From: an uncultured Gemmatimonadota bacterium
Lineage (GTDB): Bacteria > Gemmatimonadota > Gemmatimonadetes > Gemmatimonadales > Gemmatimonadaceae
Direction of reading: 5' to 3'
DNA: 64,000 bases
NCBI GenBank assembly: GCA_903882745.1
Contig: CAIRYG010000003.1
Coordinates: 124,001-188,000, forward strand
Part shown: piece after piece, positions 38,354-48,382 of the stretch
Layout of the letters: each line of letters opens with the position of its first letter
Position numbering within the stretch: position 1 is the stretch's first letter
The notes under the pieces: generated by a model
What the model was told of the DNA's origin: nothing
Seen by the model: the letters and a program-made list of their open reading frames with translations, nothing else
Database searches by the model: none
Program-made: the position numbers and the translations under genes

Positions 38354-41092
38354 TTAGCGCGGCACTCCGGGTCGGCCGGCCGGTTTGTTGTCCGCAGCGC
38401 GCTCTGGGGTTTTGGCCGCAGAGGGAGCCGTCGCTGGCGCAGCGGGCCCCGCCTTCGCGCCCTGCGCCACCGCGCCACCGAAGAACAGTGAGTTGAACAC
38501 GACCTTGAACGTGCCAAACGGCTGACCGCGCCACTGCGGACGGAAGCCGACCAGCACGACGTGGCCCCGCCCGTGCTTCACATCAACGGCAGCGGCCTGT
38601 CCCTGCAGATACTTCTCGCCGAGCAGGTAGCCGGAGAGGAGCGGCGAGCCTTCCTTGGCGTAGCGCGCGAGGACCGTGCCTTCGAAGCCTTCAGTAGTGG
38701 CGAATGCTGGGCTCCCGTCGACGAACACCTTTGACTTGTCTGGCATCCCGGCCATCACCGGATGCGAACCGTCGGCGTTCACTTCGAGAATGCTTCCACT
38801 CGAGAAGTAGTCCGTACGCTTGAGACCCGCGACCACGTTCTTGACCGGCAGATGCAGCGCGTTGATGGCGAAGTCGCTGCTCTGACTGAAGGTGATCATC
38901 GATCCGCCGGCGCGCACAAAGGCGTCGAGCGCACGGATCCCGGCATCACCAATCCCGCCTTCGAAGCGGGGCGGCACGCTTCCCTTTGCAAAGCCGTCGG
39001 TGATCGAGCCTGCGCGATCACTCGCAAAGAGGATCACATCGTACTTGCTGTTGAGATCGCCCGCCTGGATGTCGGAGTTGTTGAGGATCGTGTACTTGAA
39101 GCCCCAGCTGTCGAGCAGCCATTCCGTCCACCCTTCATCCATGCTTGCGGTGAACGACTTGTAGATGGCGACGCGGTTGCGGACGGTTGCTCCGCTCGAC
39201 GTCGCCGTCCGGCGTTCCGCGCGCAAGCCGAGTTCTTCGGCGTGGGCAACCGCTTTCTCGAGGCCTGTTCCGCTGAGCACATAGCGGCCATTGTCGAAGC
39301 TCGCCGTAGCGCCATCGTTCATCGCGCGCGCGAGCACACGGAACGAATTGTTCTGTGCCGGGTCGAGCACCAGCTGGTCGCCGGTGCCGCTAATACGCGC
39401 GGGCGGAGGAACGATGCCCGCTGCGCCCATGTTTGTTGTGAATGGGGCGTCGGCGTTGGCCAGGTCACTCCCCTTGCCCTGCAAAGGCTTCAGTGCGGCA
39501 CGGAACTCAGCGCTCAACGGAGACTTGGCCTCGAGCACCTTCACGTCCATCTGATACGGCAGCGTCCACCCGGCCGCGTCGTACGGTTGCTCTGGAGGCC
39601 CGCCAGGATATTCGCGCAAATCCGGGTAGTCCTGCTTTTCAAGGACCTGACGCGCGAGCTCGCCGAACTCCTGGTCCATCGGAATAACCCAGGTCCCACG
39701 CGCGTACGTGGTGTTTTCGTAGCGCACGTCGCGCTCGAGTTGCGACACACGGATCCCGTTAAAGGCCAGCCGGCGCAACAACTCAACGGCGGTGCCCGGA
39801 TCGCGCTGGTTCTGCGGCACGATGTACGCATACGGCGGATTAGCCGTGTACTTGGCGATCGTGTTGCGACCCGCCTGATACCGATTGTACATCAGCTCCT
39901 CGCGGTACTTCACCGCGTAGTCGAGCACGGCCATCGACGCGGTGCGCATGTAATCCACGGCGTCCTTCAAGCGCCACCACCCACCCTGCCAGGGACTGTT
40001 GTACAGCGACGTCGGGCGCAGATTATCGGCGCCAATATCACGCACGGTGTAGAAGTGCGGGGTGGCGTACTGATAGAGCGCGGTTTCGGTCCAGAACGAC
40101 GCAATGTTCTGCAGCATCGGCAGATAGTCGATATACCCGGGATACCAGGCGTCGAACCCCGTGCCCATGTGCGTGGCGCCTGGCTTTCCTTCCTGCTCAA
40201 GATTCTGCGCGATCGTCATCCCAATCGTGTTCACTTCGCGCGACATCATCGGGTTCACGCGCGGCGCAATCGGATCGGCGAAGGGCGGCAACCAAATGCG
40301 CGTCGGGAAGGGCGCCGTCTGATGTTGCACATAAATGATATTCGGCTCCCACTGACGCCAGGTACGCGCCACGACGCGTGACTCTACGACGTTCAGCATG
40401 TAGCCGTCACGATTATTGTCGTGTCCGATGTACTTCTGATACAACTCGTGGAGCGGGCTCACCTCGTATGGCGTGCCCACATTCTCGCGGTACCAGTTCA
40501 CGACAATGTTCTGTCCGTCCGGGTTGATACTCGGCCAGAGGAACAGCACCGTGTTGTCGAGGATCGCCTTGATCTTCGGATCATCCGGCTTCGACAAGAT
40601 GTCGTAGGCAAGCTGGATGGTGTGTTGCGATCCCGCGATTTCGCTCGCGTGCAGCCCGCCGCTGATGTCCACGAACGCCTTTCCTTCCTTGGCGAGCGCG
40701 TGGGCCTGTTCGTCGGTGAGTCCAGCGGGATGCGCCAACTTCTGCGCGATGTCCCGATAGTGGTCGAGCTTCGCGAGGTTCTCGGGTGACGAGATGACCG
40801 CGAGCGTCCACGGGTGCCCGGTAGACGTCTTGCCGACGTCGAGCAGCTTGATGCGATTGCTCGACGCGGCCAACCGCTGAAAGTAGCGGATGCTCTCGTC
40901 GTAGGTGGCGAGCTTGAAATCGGCGCCGACGGTGAAGCCCAAGACCGATTCAGGGGTCGGAATGGCGGCCTGCTGCGCGTGAGCGCGCGGCGCGGCAACG
41001 GTCAGGAGCGCGGCGAACAGCGAAAGAGCCGCACCGACGCGAATGCTCGACGTCGTGCGGCCCATGCGGGATAATCTGATGAGAGCGGTCAT
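38354..41092 (-). CDS. M14-family zinc carboxypeptidase, secreted
   Basis: FVDISGGLHASEIAGSQHTIQLAYDIL (HxxE), LFLWPSINPDGQNIVVNWYR. Confidence 0.88.
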   Translation of the reverse strand: MTALIRLSRMGRTTSSIRVGAALSLFAALLTVAAPRAHAQQAAIPTPESVLGFTVGADFKLATYDESIRYFQRLAASSNRIKLLDVGKTSTGHPWTLAVISSPENLAKLDHYRDIAQKLAHPAGLTDEQAHALAKEGKAFVDISGGLHASEIAGSQHTIQLAYDILSKPDDPKIKAILDNTVLFLWPSINPDGQNIVVNWYRENVGTPYEVSPLHELYQKYIGHDNNRDGYMLNVVESRVVARTWRQWEPNIIYVQHQTAPFPTRIWLPPFADPIAPRVNPMMSREVNTIGMTIAQNLEQEGKPGATHMGTGFDAWYPGYIDYLPMLQNIASFWTETALYQYATPHFYTVRDIGADNLRPTSLYNSPWQGGWWRLKDAVDYMRTASMAVLDYAVKYREELMYNRYQAGRNTIAKYTANPPYAYIVPQNQRDPGTAVELLRRLAFNGIRVSQLERDVRYENTTYARGTWVIPMDQEFGELARQVLEKQDYPDLREYPGGPPEQPYDAAGWTLPYQMDVKVLEAKSPLSAEFRAALKPLQGKGSDLANADAPFTTNMGAAGIVPPPARISGTGDQLVLDPAQNNSFRVLARAMNDGATASFDNGRYVLSGTGLEKAVAHAEELGLRAERRTATSSGATVRNRVAIYKSFTASMDEGWTEWLLDSWGFKYTILNNSDIQAGDLNSKYDVILFASDRAGSITDGFAKGSVPPRFEGGIGDAGIRALDAFVRAGGSMITFSQSSDFAINALHLPVKNVVAGLKRTDYFSSGSILEVNADGSHPVMAGMPDKSKVFVDGSPAFATTEGFEGTVLARYAKEGSPLLSGYLLGEKYLQGQAAAVDVKHGRGHVVLVGFRPQWRGQPFGTFKVVFNSLFFGGAVAQGAKAGPAAPATAPSAAKTPERAADNKPAGRPGVPR

Positions 41093-41133
41093 ACTGCCAA
41101 TATGCCGCACTCACCGCCTATCGGGAATGTCTG

Positions 41134-42462
41134 TTACGGCGTACCGGGCGTCTTACCGTCCGGGGTCTTGGGCTGGGCCGTGCGGGGCGTCGTCGTTCCC
41201 GAGGTAGTGCCGCTCGACGAACCGCCGCTCGAGCCACTGCTGGAGCCACTGCTGGAGCCACTGCTCGACCCGCTGCTCGAGCCGCCGCCCGATGACGTTG
41301 AGGTGCGTGGCGCTCCCGTGCTCCCACTGCCGGTGCCGCCCTGCTGGTACCCGCCGCCTTTCACCACGCGACCATGCGGTACCGGACTGGAGGGGCTCCA
41401 GGCGTCGTTGCGCACAATCACGACCGGTGTATTCCCAAAGTACCAGCCAGTTCCGAATCCGTACCCACCATATCCGTAACTGTTGTACCCGTAGTTCATC
41501 CCCGGACCGTAGCCGTAGTAGGCGTACGGCGAGTACCCGTAGGGGGAATATCCAAAGGGATACAGCCCCATCCCGTAATAGCCTTGCCACCCGTAATACG
41601 GATCAGAGATGCGCCCGTAGCCGGTGCCGCGCTCACTGCGCGAGCCGCCGAGTTCGTCGGGAATAAAGTCGGTGTCGCCGGTTGTCGGATTCACCGCAAA
41701 GACCGTCGGATAGCTCAGCGCGACCATCAGGTCGGTCACGCGATCCGGAACCTTGGCATCGGCCAAGCTGATGAGTGCCGCAGCATCGAGGTTGAAACGC
41801 TGCTTGCGTTCGGTCAGAAACGCTTCCACTACCGTTCCGTCGACGGCCTTCACGGCTTCCTTCACCGCATCAATCGCCACGGGGCGTGTTGCGAGCAACC
41901 GCGACGTGGCCGCACCAGCGCGATTCACCTGCAGCGACGCCATCGCATCCTGTGGCAGTCCGGCTGGTGGCAACGCGGATGTATAGCGCGCTGCATGCAC
42001 CCCACTGTACTCCCCGGAGGTCATCCCCTGTACCTGCAGCATGTTCGACTGCCCCGCCATCGCAATGATCGCACTCGCGTTGCGCTTCATATCAGCGGCA
42101 CACGTCATCTCTGAGCGCACATACACGCGATCGCCGTCTTTCGAGAAGCTCGCCTGCTCCCATCCGGTGCACCCTTCTTTGGCCACCGCATGGCGTGCGC
42201 CGCTCGCATCAACCGCGGTGCGCTCCACCACCTTGCCGTCGGTGATCGTAATGAAGTCGACCGTCGATCCTCCAGTGGGTACCACGCACAGCTGCGGCGG
42301 TGTGACGCCGCCGAGCATCGCAGCCTGCTGCGGTGCCCAGCATCCGACCCACGGATGCCAGCGCAGATCGCCGCCCTGCTGCGCGGACGCAGCCGGTGCG
42401 AGCACGCAGGACAGCACGGCGGCGATTGCCGTCGAGCGAAGTGCCCGAGTGGTGATGGTCAT
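41134..42462 (-). CDS. secreted protein with Gly/Tyr-rich region and Ser/Gly-repeat tail
   Basis: Start MTITTRALRSTAIAAVLSCVLAPAASAQQ; YYGWQGYYGMGLYPFGYSPYGYSPYAYYGYG; SSSGSSSGSSSGSSSGSSGGSSSG. Confidence 0.7.
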   Translation of the reverse strand: MTITTRALRSTAIAAVLSCVLAPAASAQQGGDLRWHPWVGCWAPQQAAMLGGVTPPQLCVVPTGGSTVDFITITDGKVVERTAVDASGARHAVAKEGCTGWEQASFSKDGDRVYVRSEMTCAADMKRNASAIIAMAGQSNMLQVQGMTSGEYSGVHAARYTSALPPAGLPQDAMASLQVNRAGAATSRLLATRPVAIDAVKEAVKAVDGTVVEAFLTERKQRFNLDAAALISLADAKVPDRVTDLMVALSYPTVFAVNPTTGDTDFIPDELGGSRSERGTGYGRISDPYYGWQGYYGMGLYPFGYSPYGYSPYAYYGYGPGMNYGYNSYGYGGYGFGTGWYFGNTPVVIVRNDAWSPSSPVPHGRVVKGGGYQQGGTGSGSTGAPRTSTSSGGGSSSGSSSGSSSGSSSGSSGGSSSGTTSGTTTPRTAQPKTPDGKTPGTP

Positions 42463-42472
42463 GTTCGTCTCC

Positions 42473-43297
42473 TCAGAACCTGAAGTGAAGACCGATACTC
42501 GTCGCGACCCCAGAGAGGTCGATCCGATTGAATCCGGTGTAATCCCCGCCGAGTGCAGCACTCGCCGCGGTGTAGCGCATGTCTGTCGAAATCGCGTAGC
42601 GCGGACTCAGTGAGTAATCAAAACCTGCGAACGCCTGGCCCGTTGGCGTCCACCCCGATGATTTATAGTCGTCGGGGAACACATTCTTGGTTTTCATGTC
42701 GATGAAATCGCCATTCTGGCGGAACTGGTACCACATCCCTCCGCCGCTCAGACCAACATACGGCGTGAACTTCGTGGGCACCCAGGCGAGACGCCCGATG
42801 CTCCGGCCATTCGGTACCAAGTAATACTTGATGCCAAGGGTGACCGGCATACGCTGCAAGGAGGTGTACTGCTCGATGGGCTTGTTGAGATTGTCCATCC
42901 AGTTTCGGAACTCGGACTTTGTGTTGGAGCCTCCAAAGTCGATGCCGATGGTAATGTCGTAGCGATCGCTGGCGTGAATCTGCAGGTCGGCGCCAATCGA
43001 CGCGGCGTTGAACGCGCTTTTGTCGAGGGTGAGATCCTTGATGGTCTGTGCGAACAGATCACTCGCCGCATTGGGCATCGTGAACCCACCCCGAATCACG
43101 AGCGACGCATCAGGGCGACCAAACAAGAATCCCTTGCCGGAATCCTGCGCCTGTGCCGGCGTGCTGACGGCGCTCAACACACTCAGAGCACTCAGAGCAG
43201 TTACGCCAATCGCGGACGCCCACACCAACCGCGCACAGCGCGCGGCTAGTCGGGTCCAACGGAGTGCAGTCTTCTCTTGGCTACACGAACCGGGCAT
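42473..43297 (-). CDS. outer-membrane beta-barrel protein
   Basis: Signal peptide, ASLVIRGGFTMPNAASDLF, C-terminal ...ATSIGLHFRF (terminal F). Confidence 0.75.
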   Translation of the reverse strand: MPGSCSQEKTALRWTRLAARCARLVWASAIGVTALSALSVLSAVSTPAQAQDSGKGFLFGRPDASLVIRGGFTMPNAASDLFAQTIKDLTLDKSAFNAASIGADLQIHASDRYDITIGIDFGGSNTKSEFRNWMDNLNKPIEQYTSLQRMPVTLGIKYYLVPNGRSIGRLAWVPTKFTPYVGLSGGGMWYQFRQNGDFIDMKTKNVFPDDYKSSGWTPTGQAFAGFDYSLSPRYAISTDMRYTAASAALGGDYTGFNRIDLSGVATSIGLHFRF

Positions 43298-43454
43298 CTC
43301 CCCCTCCTCCGCCCTGCGACGGACCAGCCCCCGGAACGGACCGGAACCTACCGGGCCACCCGAAGCGTGATACCTATATACCATACGCAGTCGGGGGCGT
43401 TCCGTTTCACCCCCCAACCGCCCGCCGCCATCAAAATATCACAAATCTGCCAGT

Positions 43455-44306
43455 TTAGGCGCGCTCGAAGGTCACTGTGGCGGCCATCTGCTCCATGGCT
43501 TCCCGCTTCTTCTTGGGCATCAACAGGCCGAAGATCCGCCAGATCGCCGCCCCCTGCATCTCCCGCTTGAGGCGTCGCGCTTCGAGGGCGTTGTAGCGCA
43601 CCCGGCGCTCCATCCACCCCATCGGCGTGAACCAGGCGGTGCCCTCGGCCGGTGCGAACTGGAACGGCGCGTTCCCCCGCTGTACCTCCTGCCCCCAGCT
43701 CTTGCTCATGAACTCGATGAGGATGGGGTTGGCGAGATCGATGATCCACCAGCCGAAGCTCGGGACAGCCGCCAGCGCACGCGCGAGCGCCTCGACATCG
43801 GCCGGCGTCAGGTAAATGAGTAACCCTTCGGCGATCACGAGCACGCGCTTGGCATTGGCGCCGAGTTCGGCGAACAGCGCGTCACGGTCAGCAGCGATCC
43901 GGAGATCCACGCCACGTGACTCGTAGTGGCACTTGGGTTTCGCATCGCCGATGATCCCTGCCTTGTAGGCCAGGATCTCGGGGAAGTCCACGTCCACCCA
44001 GCGGAGTTCGGGGTCGAGGTCCAGCCGCCACGGGCGCGCGTCGAGACCAGCGGCGATGTTCAGCACGAGGTCGACCTGCTCGCGTTTGATCGTGTCGAGG
44101 ATCTCCTCGTCGAACACCTGTGTGCGAACGATCATGGCCCACGCGGTCCGACGGCCGTACTTCATCGAGTCGACGATCCGCTCGCCCTGCTCGCCGGCCA
44201 GCTTGGCGGCAAAGGGATCACGGAAGAGCGCGTCCGGACGCGCACTCTCCATGGCGCGGTACACCGCGACCCAACGGGCGGTATCGGAAACGTGCGAGAT
44301 CGTCAT
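43455..44306 (-). CDS. class I SAM-dependent methyltransferase (LCMT/PPM1-like family)
   Basis: ISHVSDTARWVAVYRAMESARPDALFRDPFAAKLAG...VLNIAAGLDARPWRLDLDPELRWVDVDFPEI. Confidence 0.88.
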   Translation of the reverse strand: MTISHVSDTARWVAVYRAMESARPDALFRDPFAAKLAGEQGERIVDSMKYGRRTAWAMIVRTQVFDEEILDTIKREQVDLVLNIAAGLDARPWRLDLDPELRWVDVDFPEILAYKAGIIGDAKPKCHYESRGVDLRIAADRDALFAELGANAKRVLVIAEGLLIYLTPADVEALARALAAVPSFGWWIIDLANPILIEFMSKSWGQEVQRGNAPFQFAPAEGTAWFTPMGWMERRVRYNALEARRLKREMQGAAIWRIFGLLMPKKKREAMEQMAATVTFERA

Positions 44307-44363
44307 GTCGGGCTCCCAGTGCAACGACGAGGGTGACGCTCGCTCGTGACCTGTCCGCAGAGC

Positions 44364-46040
44364 CTACTTGCGCACGAGCGGCTTGAACTTGATGCGGTGC
44401 GGTTGATCGGCATCGGGACCCTTCCGCTTACGCAGGTCCTCGATGTACAGGCCATAGTTTCCTTCGAACCACACCACTTCCGAGTCCCCTTCGAACGCGA
44501 GAATGTGCGTTGCGATTCGGTCGAGGAACCAACGATCGTGCGTGATGACTACCGCACAGCCGGCGAAGTCGAGCAACGCTTCTTCGAGCGCGCGCAGCGT
44601 GTCGACGTCGAGATCGTTCGTTGGTTCGTCGAGCAGCAGGAGGTTGGCCCCTTCCATGAGCGTCTTGGCGAGATGCAACCGGTTGCGTTCGCCGCCGGAG
44701 AGGATGCCGACCTTTTTCTGCTGATCCGAGCCGCGGAAGTTGAAGCTGCTCAAATACGCGCGGCTGTTCAGCTCTTTCTTGCCGACCATGATTTGCTCGA
44801 GCCCGCCGGAAATCTCCTGCCACGCGGAGTTGTCGGGGTTCAGCGTGCGCGACTGATCGACGTAGGCCATCTGCACCGTCTCGCCGATCTTGACCTCGCC
44901 GCTGTCGAGCGGCTCCTTGCCCCCCATGATCTTGAACAGGGTGGTCTTGCCGGCGCCGTTGGGACCGATAATCCCCACGATGCCACCGCGCGGCAACGAG
45001 AAGTTCAGATCGTCAAATAGCAGCTTCTCGCCGAACGCCTTGCCGGCCTTCTTCGCGATCACCACATCGTTGCCCAAGCGCGCTGGGGTGGGGATCACGA
45101 TTTCGTTGGACGCGACCTTGGCCTGCTGCTCTTCGCTCTGCAAATCCTCAAACGCCTGGATACGCGCCTTGCTCTTGGCCTGCCGAGCACGCGGGGCCAT
45201 TCGCACCCACTCGAGCTCACGCTGCAACGTGCGCTGACGGGCGCTCGCCGTCTTCTCCTCAAGCGCCATACGGCTCTGCTTCTGATCGAGCCAGCTGGTG
45301 TAGTTCCCTTCCCACGGGATTCCCTTGCCGCGGTCGAGCTCGAGGATCCACTGCGCCACGTTATCCAAGAAGTAGCGATCGTGCGTGATGGCCACGACGG
45401 TCCCTGGGAACGACGCGAGGAACTGCTCGAGCCAGGCCACGCTCTCGGCGTCCAAGTGGTTCGTGGGTTCGTCGAGCAGGAGCATGTCCGGCTCTTCGAG
45501 CAGCACCTTGCACAACGCCACGCGACGGCGCTCACCACCCGAGAGGTTGGTGACCTCAGCGTCGGCGGGCGGGAGACGCAGGGCGTCCATCGCGATCTCG
45601 ACCTTGCGATCGAGCTCCCACAGATTGTGGTTGTCGATGTATTCCTGAAGCTTCCCCTGCTCTTCCAGTAGGTCGTTCATCTCGTCGTCGCTCATGGGCT
45701 CGGCGAACTTCATCGAGACCTCATTGAAGCGGTCGAGCTTGGCGCGCTGGACGGCGACGGCCTCGTCGACGTTCCCCTTTACGGTTTTGTTGGGGTCGAG
45801 CTGTGGCTCTTGGGGGAGGTACCCGATGCGCGTGCCTTTATGCGCCCAGGCTTCCCCCTGAAATTCCTGATCGACACCGGCCATGATGCGCAGGAGCGAC
45901 GATTTGCCGGCGCCGTTGGGGCCGAGCACGCCGATCTTGGCGCCTGGGTAGAAGGAGAGCCAAATATCGTCCAGGATGATGCGCTGGGGCGGAATCACCT
46001 TGCGCAACGCCTTCATGACGTAGATAAACTGCGGAGCCAT
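44364..46040 (-). CDS. ettA: ABC-F energy-dependent translational throttle protein EttA
   Basis: [52 protein letters not shown]; two ABC domains, [27 protein letters not shown]. Confidence 0.95.
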   Translation of the reverse strand: MAPQFIYVMKALRKVIPPQRIILDDIWLSFYPGAKIGVLGPNGAGKSSLLRIMAGVDQEFQGEAWAHKGTRIGYLPQEPQLDPNKTVKGNVDEAVAVQRAKLDRFNEVSMKFAEPMSDDEMNDLLEEQGKLQEYIDNHNLWELDRKVEIAMDALRLPPADAEVTNLSGGERRRVALCKVLLEEPDMLLLDEPTNHLDAESVAWLEQFLASFPGTVVAITHDRYFLDNVAQWILELDRGKGIPWEGNYTSWLDQKQSRMALEEKTASARQRTLQRELEWVRMAPRARQAKSKARIQAFEDLQSEEQQAKVASNEIVIPTPARLGNDVVIAKKAGKAFGEKLLFDDLNFSLPRGGIVGIIGPNGAGKTTLFKIMGGKEPLDSGEVKIGETVQMAYVDQSRTLNPDNSAWQEISGGLEQIMVGKKELNSRAYLSSFNFRGSDQQKKVGILSGGERNRLHLAKTLMEGANLLLLDEPTNDLDVDTLRALEEALLDFAGCAVVITHDRWFLDRIATHILAFEGDSEVVWFEGNYGLYIEDLRKRKGPDADQPHRIKFKPLVRK

Positions 46041-46416
46041 ACAACTGCCTCTCTTGCTCTCTATGAGAGCGCGCGCGGGGACGCCAAATAATGCGTTGAC
46101 AGAGGGATAAGTCCCATAACGTATCCCATAATTTTGGATTGTTGCGTTCGTCGTGGCCGCTCCCCGGGTGTGCGAGTGCAGCCACACCGAAAGTTAGCGG
46201 TCCGTGACCGGTGGTGGGAGGCAATCCGGTGGGTATTCACGGGCTTTTTTTCGCTCGCCCGGACCACCATTCCCGATAGCGAACGAGGCAAGGGGTAGGG
46301 CCATCTTCACGCTGTTGTGTCACCCGCACCCTGCGGTGCCGTGATCCTGCCTATATGTTCGGAGACGGCCACGACACGCCAGCACCAATCCACGCATTCC
46401 CCCACCGGACCGCCAC

Positions 46417-47229
46417 GTGCTCGACCACCTCTTCCTTCGGGGAACGTACTTCCCCGCGCATGCCGACAACCGGATGCAATTCGAAGGCGAAGTCGAGCTG
46501 GCACGGGCACGCTACCTCGCCGAACAGCCGGCCACACTGACACGACTGCTCCGGCAGCGCTACGCGTGGATGCGGCCCTATCTGGCCAATCGCACGCAGG
46601 TCGTAGAACTCGGCTCCGGCGCTGGTTTCGCCAAGCAATTCCTGCCGGACGTCCCGATTCTGCTCACCGACGTCGGCCACTACCCGTGGATCGACCTCGA
46701 GGTCAATGCGATGCAACCGCCATTCGCACCGGCGAGCGTCGACGCGTTCATCTGCTCGCACATGATCCACCACCTCTATTCGCCACGGCAGTTTCTGGAC
46801 ATCGTGCACGAACAGCTCCGGCCAGGTGGGCTCCTCGTCATTCAGGAAGTCCACACCGGGTTAATGCTCCGCATACTCCTGCGCCTGATGCGACACGAAG
46901 GCTGGTCGTTTGACGTGGACGTGTTCGATCGGAACGCGGTGGCCAACGATCCCAGCGACCCCTGGTCCGCGAACTGCGCGATTCCACGCCTGTTATTTGA
47001 CGATCATGCACGGTTCGCCCGCGAGGTGCCGGGATTCCATATTCTGCACGATGCGTTGAGCGAAACGCTGCTCTTTCCGCTGTCTGGCGGCGTGATTGCA
47101 CAAACGTGGCGCCCGGCCCTGCCCGCCTTCCTTCTTGATCTCGTCGAGTGGCTGGATCGTGGGCTGGTCGCGCTCGCCCCAAATGTCTGTGCCATGGGCC
47201 GGTCGCTCGTTCTGCAAAAGGTGGGCTGA
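46417..47229 (+). CDS. class I SAM-dependent methyltransferase
   Basis: TQVVELGSGAGFAKQFLPDVPILLTDVGHYPWIDLEVNAMQPPFAPASVDAFICSHMIHHL. Confidence 0.85.
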   Translation: MLDHLFLRGTYFPAHADNRMQFEGEVELARARYLAEQPATLTRLLRQRYAWMRPYLANRTQVVELGSGAGFAKQFLPDVPILLTDVGHYPWIDLEVNAMQPPFAPASVDAFICSHMIHHLYSPRQFLDIVHEQLRPGGLLVIQEVHTGLMLRILLRLMRHEGWSFDVDVFDRNAVANDPSDPWSANCAIPRLLFDDHARFAREVPGFHILHDALSETLLFPLSGGVIAQTWRPALPAFLLDLVEWLDRGLVALAPNVCAMGRSLVLQKVG

Positions 47230-47284
47230 GGGAGCACGGTCGTGCTAACTTATCCCTGGTGACCTGCCGCTCCCTGCCCCTCGC

Positions 47285-48358
47285 ATGAGGCTGCTCCACC
47301 CTCAGGCCGATGCCGACCTCTCGGCGCTCTGGTACCGCTACCGGTTCCTGGCGTCGTATATGGTCATCGGAGCGCTATCGCTCGTACTCGAGGTAGGGAT
47401 CCTCCACACTCTCGAGAACGGGTTCGGCCTTCCGCGTCTCTACGCGGCGAGTGTCGGCGTCGGCTGCGCCGTGCTGACCGCCTATTATCTCAACGCGCGC
47501 TTCAATTTCAAGATTCCGCCGGCCAAGCGCTGGCGTGCGTTCCGCTACTTCGCGCTGATTTCGGCCTTCTCGCTCGCCCTCAACTACATCTTCAAGTCAC
47601 GACTCGGCGCGATGGGATGGAGCTACGAACAGTCGCGCATTGTCACGTCGGGCGCGTTGTTTCTCATTGCGTACACGTTGCATCGACGCTACTCCTTTCA
47701 CGATTTCAAGCAGGTGGGAGTCGCCGTCTACGTGGATCGCGTCGAAGATATTCGCGGCATCTGGGAGAAAGTTGGCGCGTATCCGAACTTCATCCATGTC
47801 GATCTCGTCGACCGCACGGTCGCACCGGACAAGGAAGCGCCCGCCAGTAATCGCGCGGAGGTCGTACGCGCGTTCTGGCCTGATAAACCGGTGCACGTCC
47901 ACGTCATGTCGCGAACGCCGTCGCGGTGGTTGCCAGACCTGCTCCCGTACGCGGATGTGATTTTTGTGCACCTCAACCTCGACGAGCCGATTGCCGATGT
48001 GTTGCACGCCATTCACCAAGGGCGTCGGAAGGCTGGCATCTGCGTGCGGGTCACGGAGTCGGTAGACGCGGTGCGTCCGTTCTTGGCTGAGGTCAAGCAT
48101 ATTCTGCTCCTTGCCATCGAGAACCCCGGCGCGTCGGGTCAGGTGCAGAACCCGCACGTGCGTGAGCAAATTCGCGAGCTCAGCCGCTGGACAGAACGCG
48201 GGCGGCTCACGGTCTGTGTCGACGGTGGCGTCAATGAGCACAACATTGGCAGACTCGACGTGGAGCTGGCCGTCTCCGCGTCGTCGGTGCTCAATAGTGC
48301 CGATCCGCGACGGCAGATCCTGCGGCTCCAAACCTCGAGCGCGTACGAAGCGCCGTGA
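47285..48358 (+). CDS. GtrA-like membrane domain fused to ribulose-phosphate 3-epimerase-like domain
   Basis: N-terminus FLASYMVIGALSLVLEVGILHTLENGFGLPRLYAASVGVGCAVLTAYYLNARFNF (GtrA); C-terminus NFIHVDLVDRTVAP, PVHVHVMS, GRLTVCVDGGVNEHNIGRL (Rpe-like TIM barrel). Confidence 0.8.
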   Translation: MRLLHPQADADLSALWYRYRFLASYMVIGALSLVLEVGILHTLENGFGLPRLYAASVGVGCAVLTAYYLNARFNFKIPPAKRWRAFRYFALISAFSLALNYIFKSRLGAMGWSYEQSRIVTSGALFLIAYTLHRRYSFHDFKQVGVAVYVDRVEDIRGIWEKVGAYPNFIHVDLVDRTVAPDKEAPASNRAEVVRAFWPDKPVHVHVMSRTPSRWLPDLLPYADVIFVHLNLDEPIADVLHAIHQGRRKAGICVRVTESVDAVRPFLAEVKHILLLAIENPGASGQVQNPHVREQIRELSRWTERGRLTVCVDGGVNEHNIGRLDVELAVSASSVLNSADPRRQILRLQTSSAYEAP

Positions 48359-48382
48359 CCATGTCGCTGTGAGCAACCGTCG

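Noticed and set aside
38762-40381. 539-aa plus-strand ORF
   Set aside because: Antisense to the M14 carboxypeptidase gene; no recognisable motifs.
41229-41290. Short 12-bp direct repeats as possible replication iterons
   Set aside because: In-frame Ser/Gly codon repeats inside a CDS.
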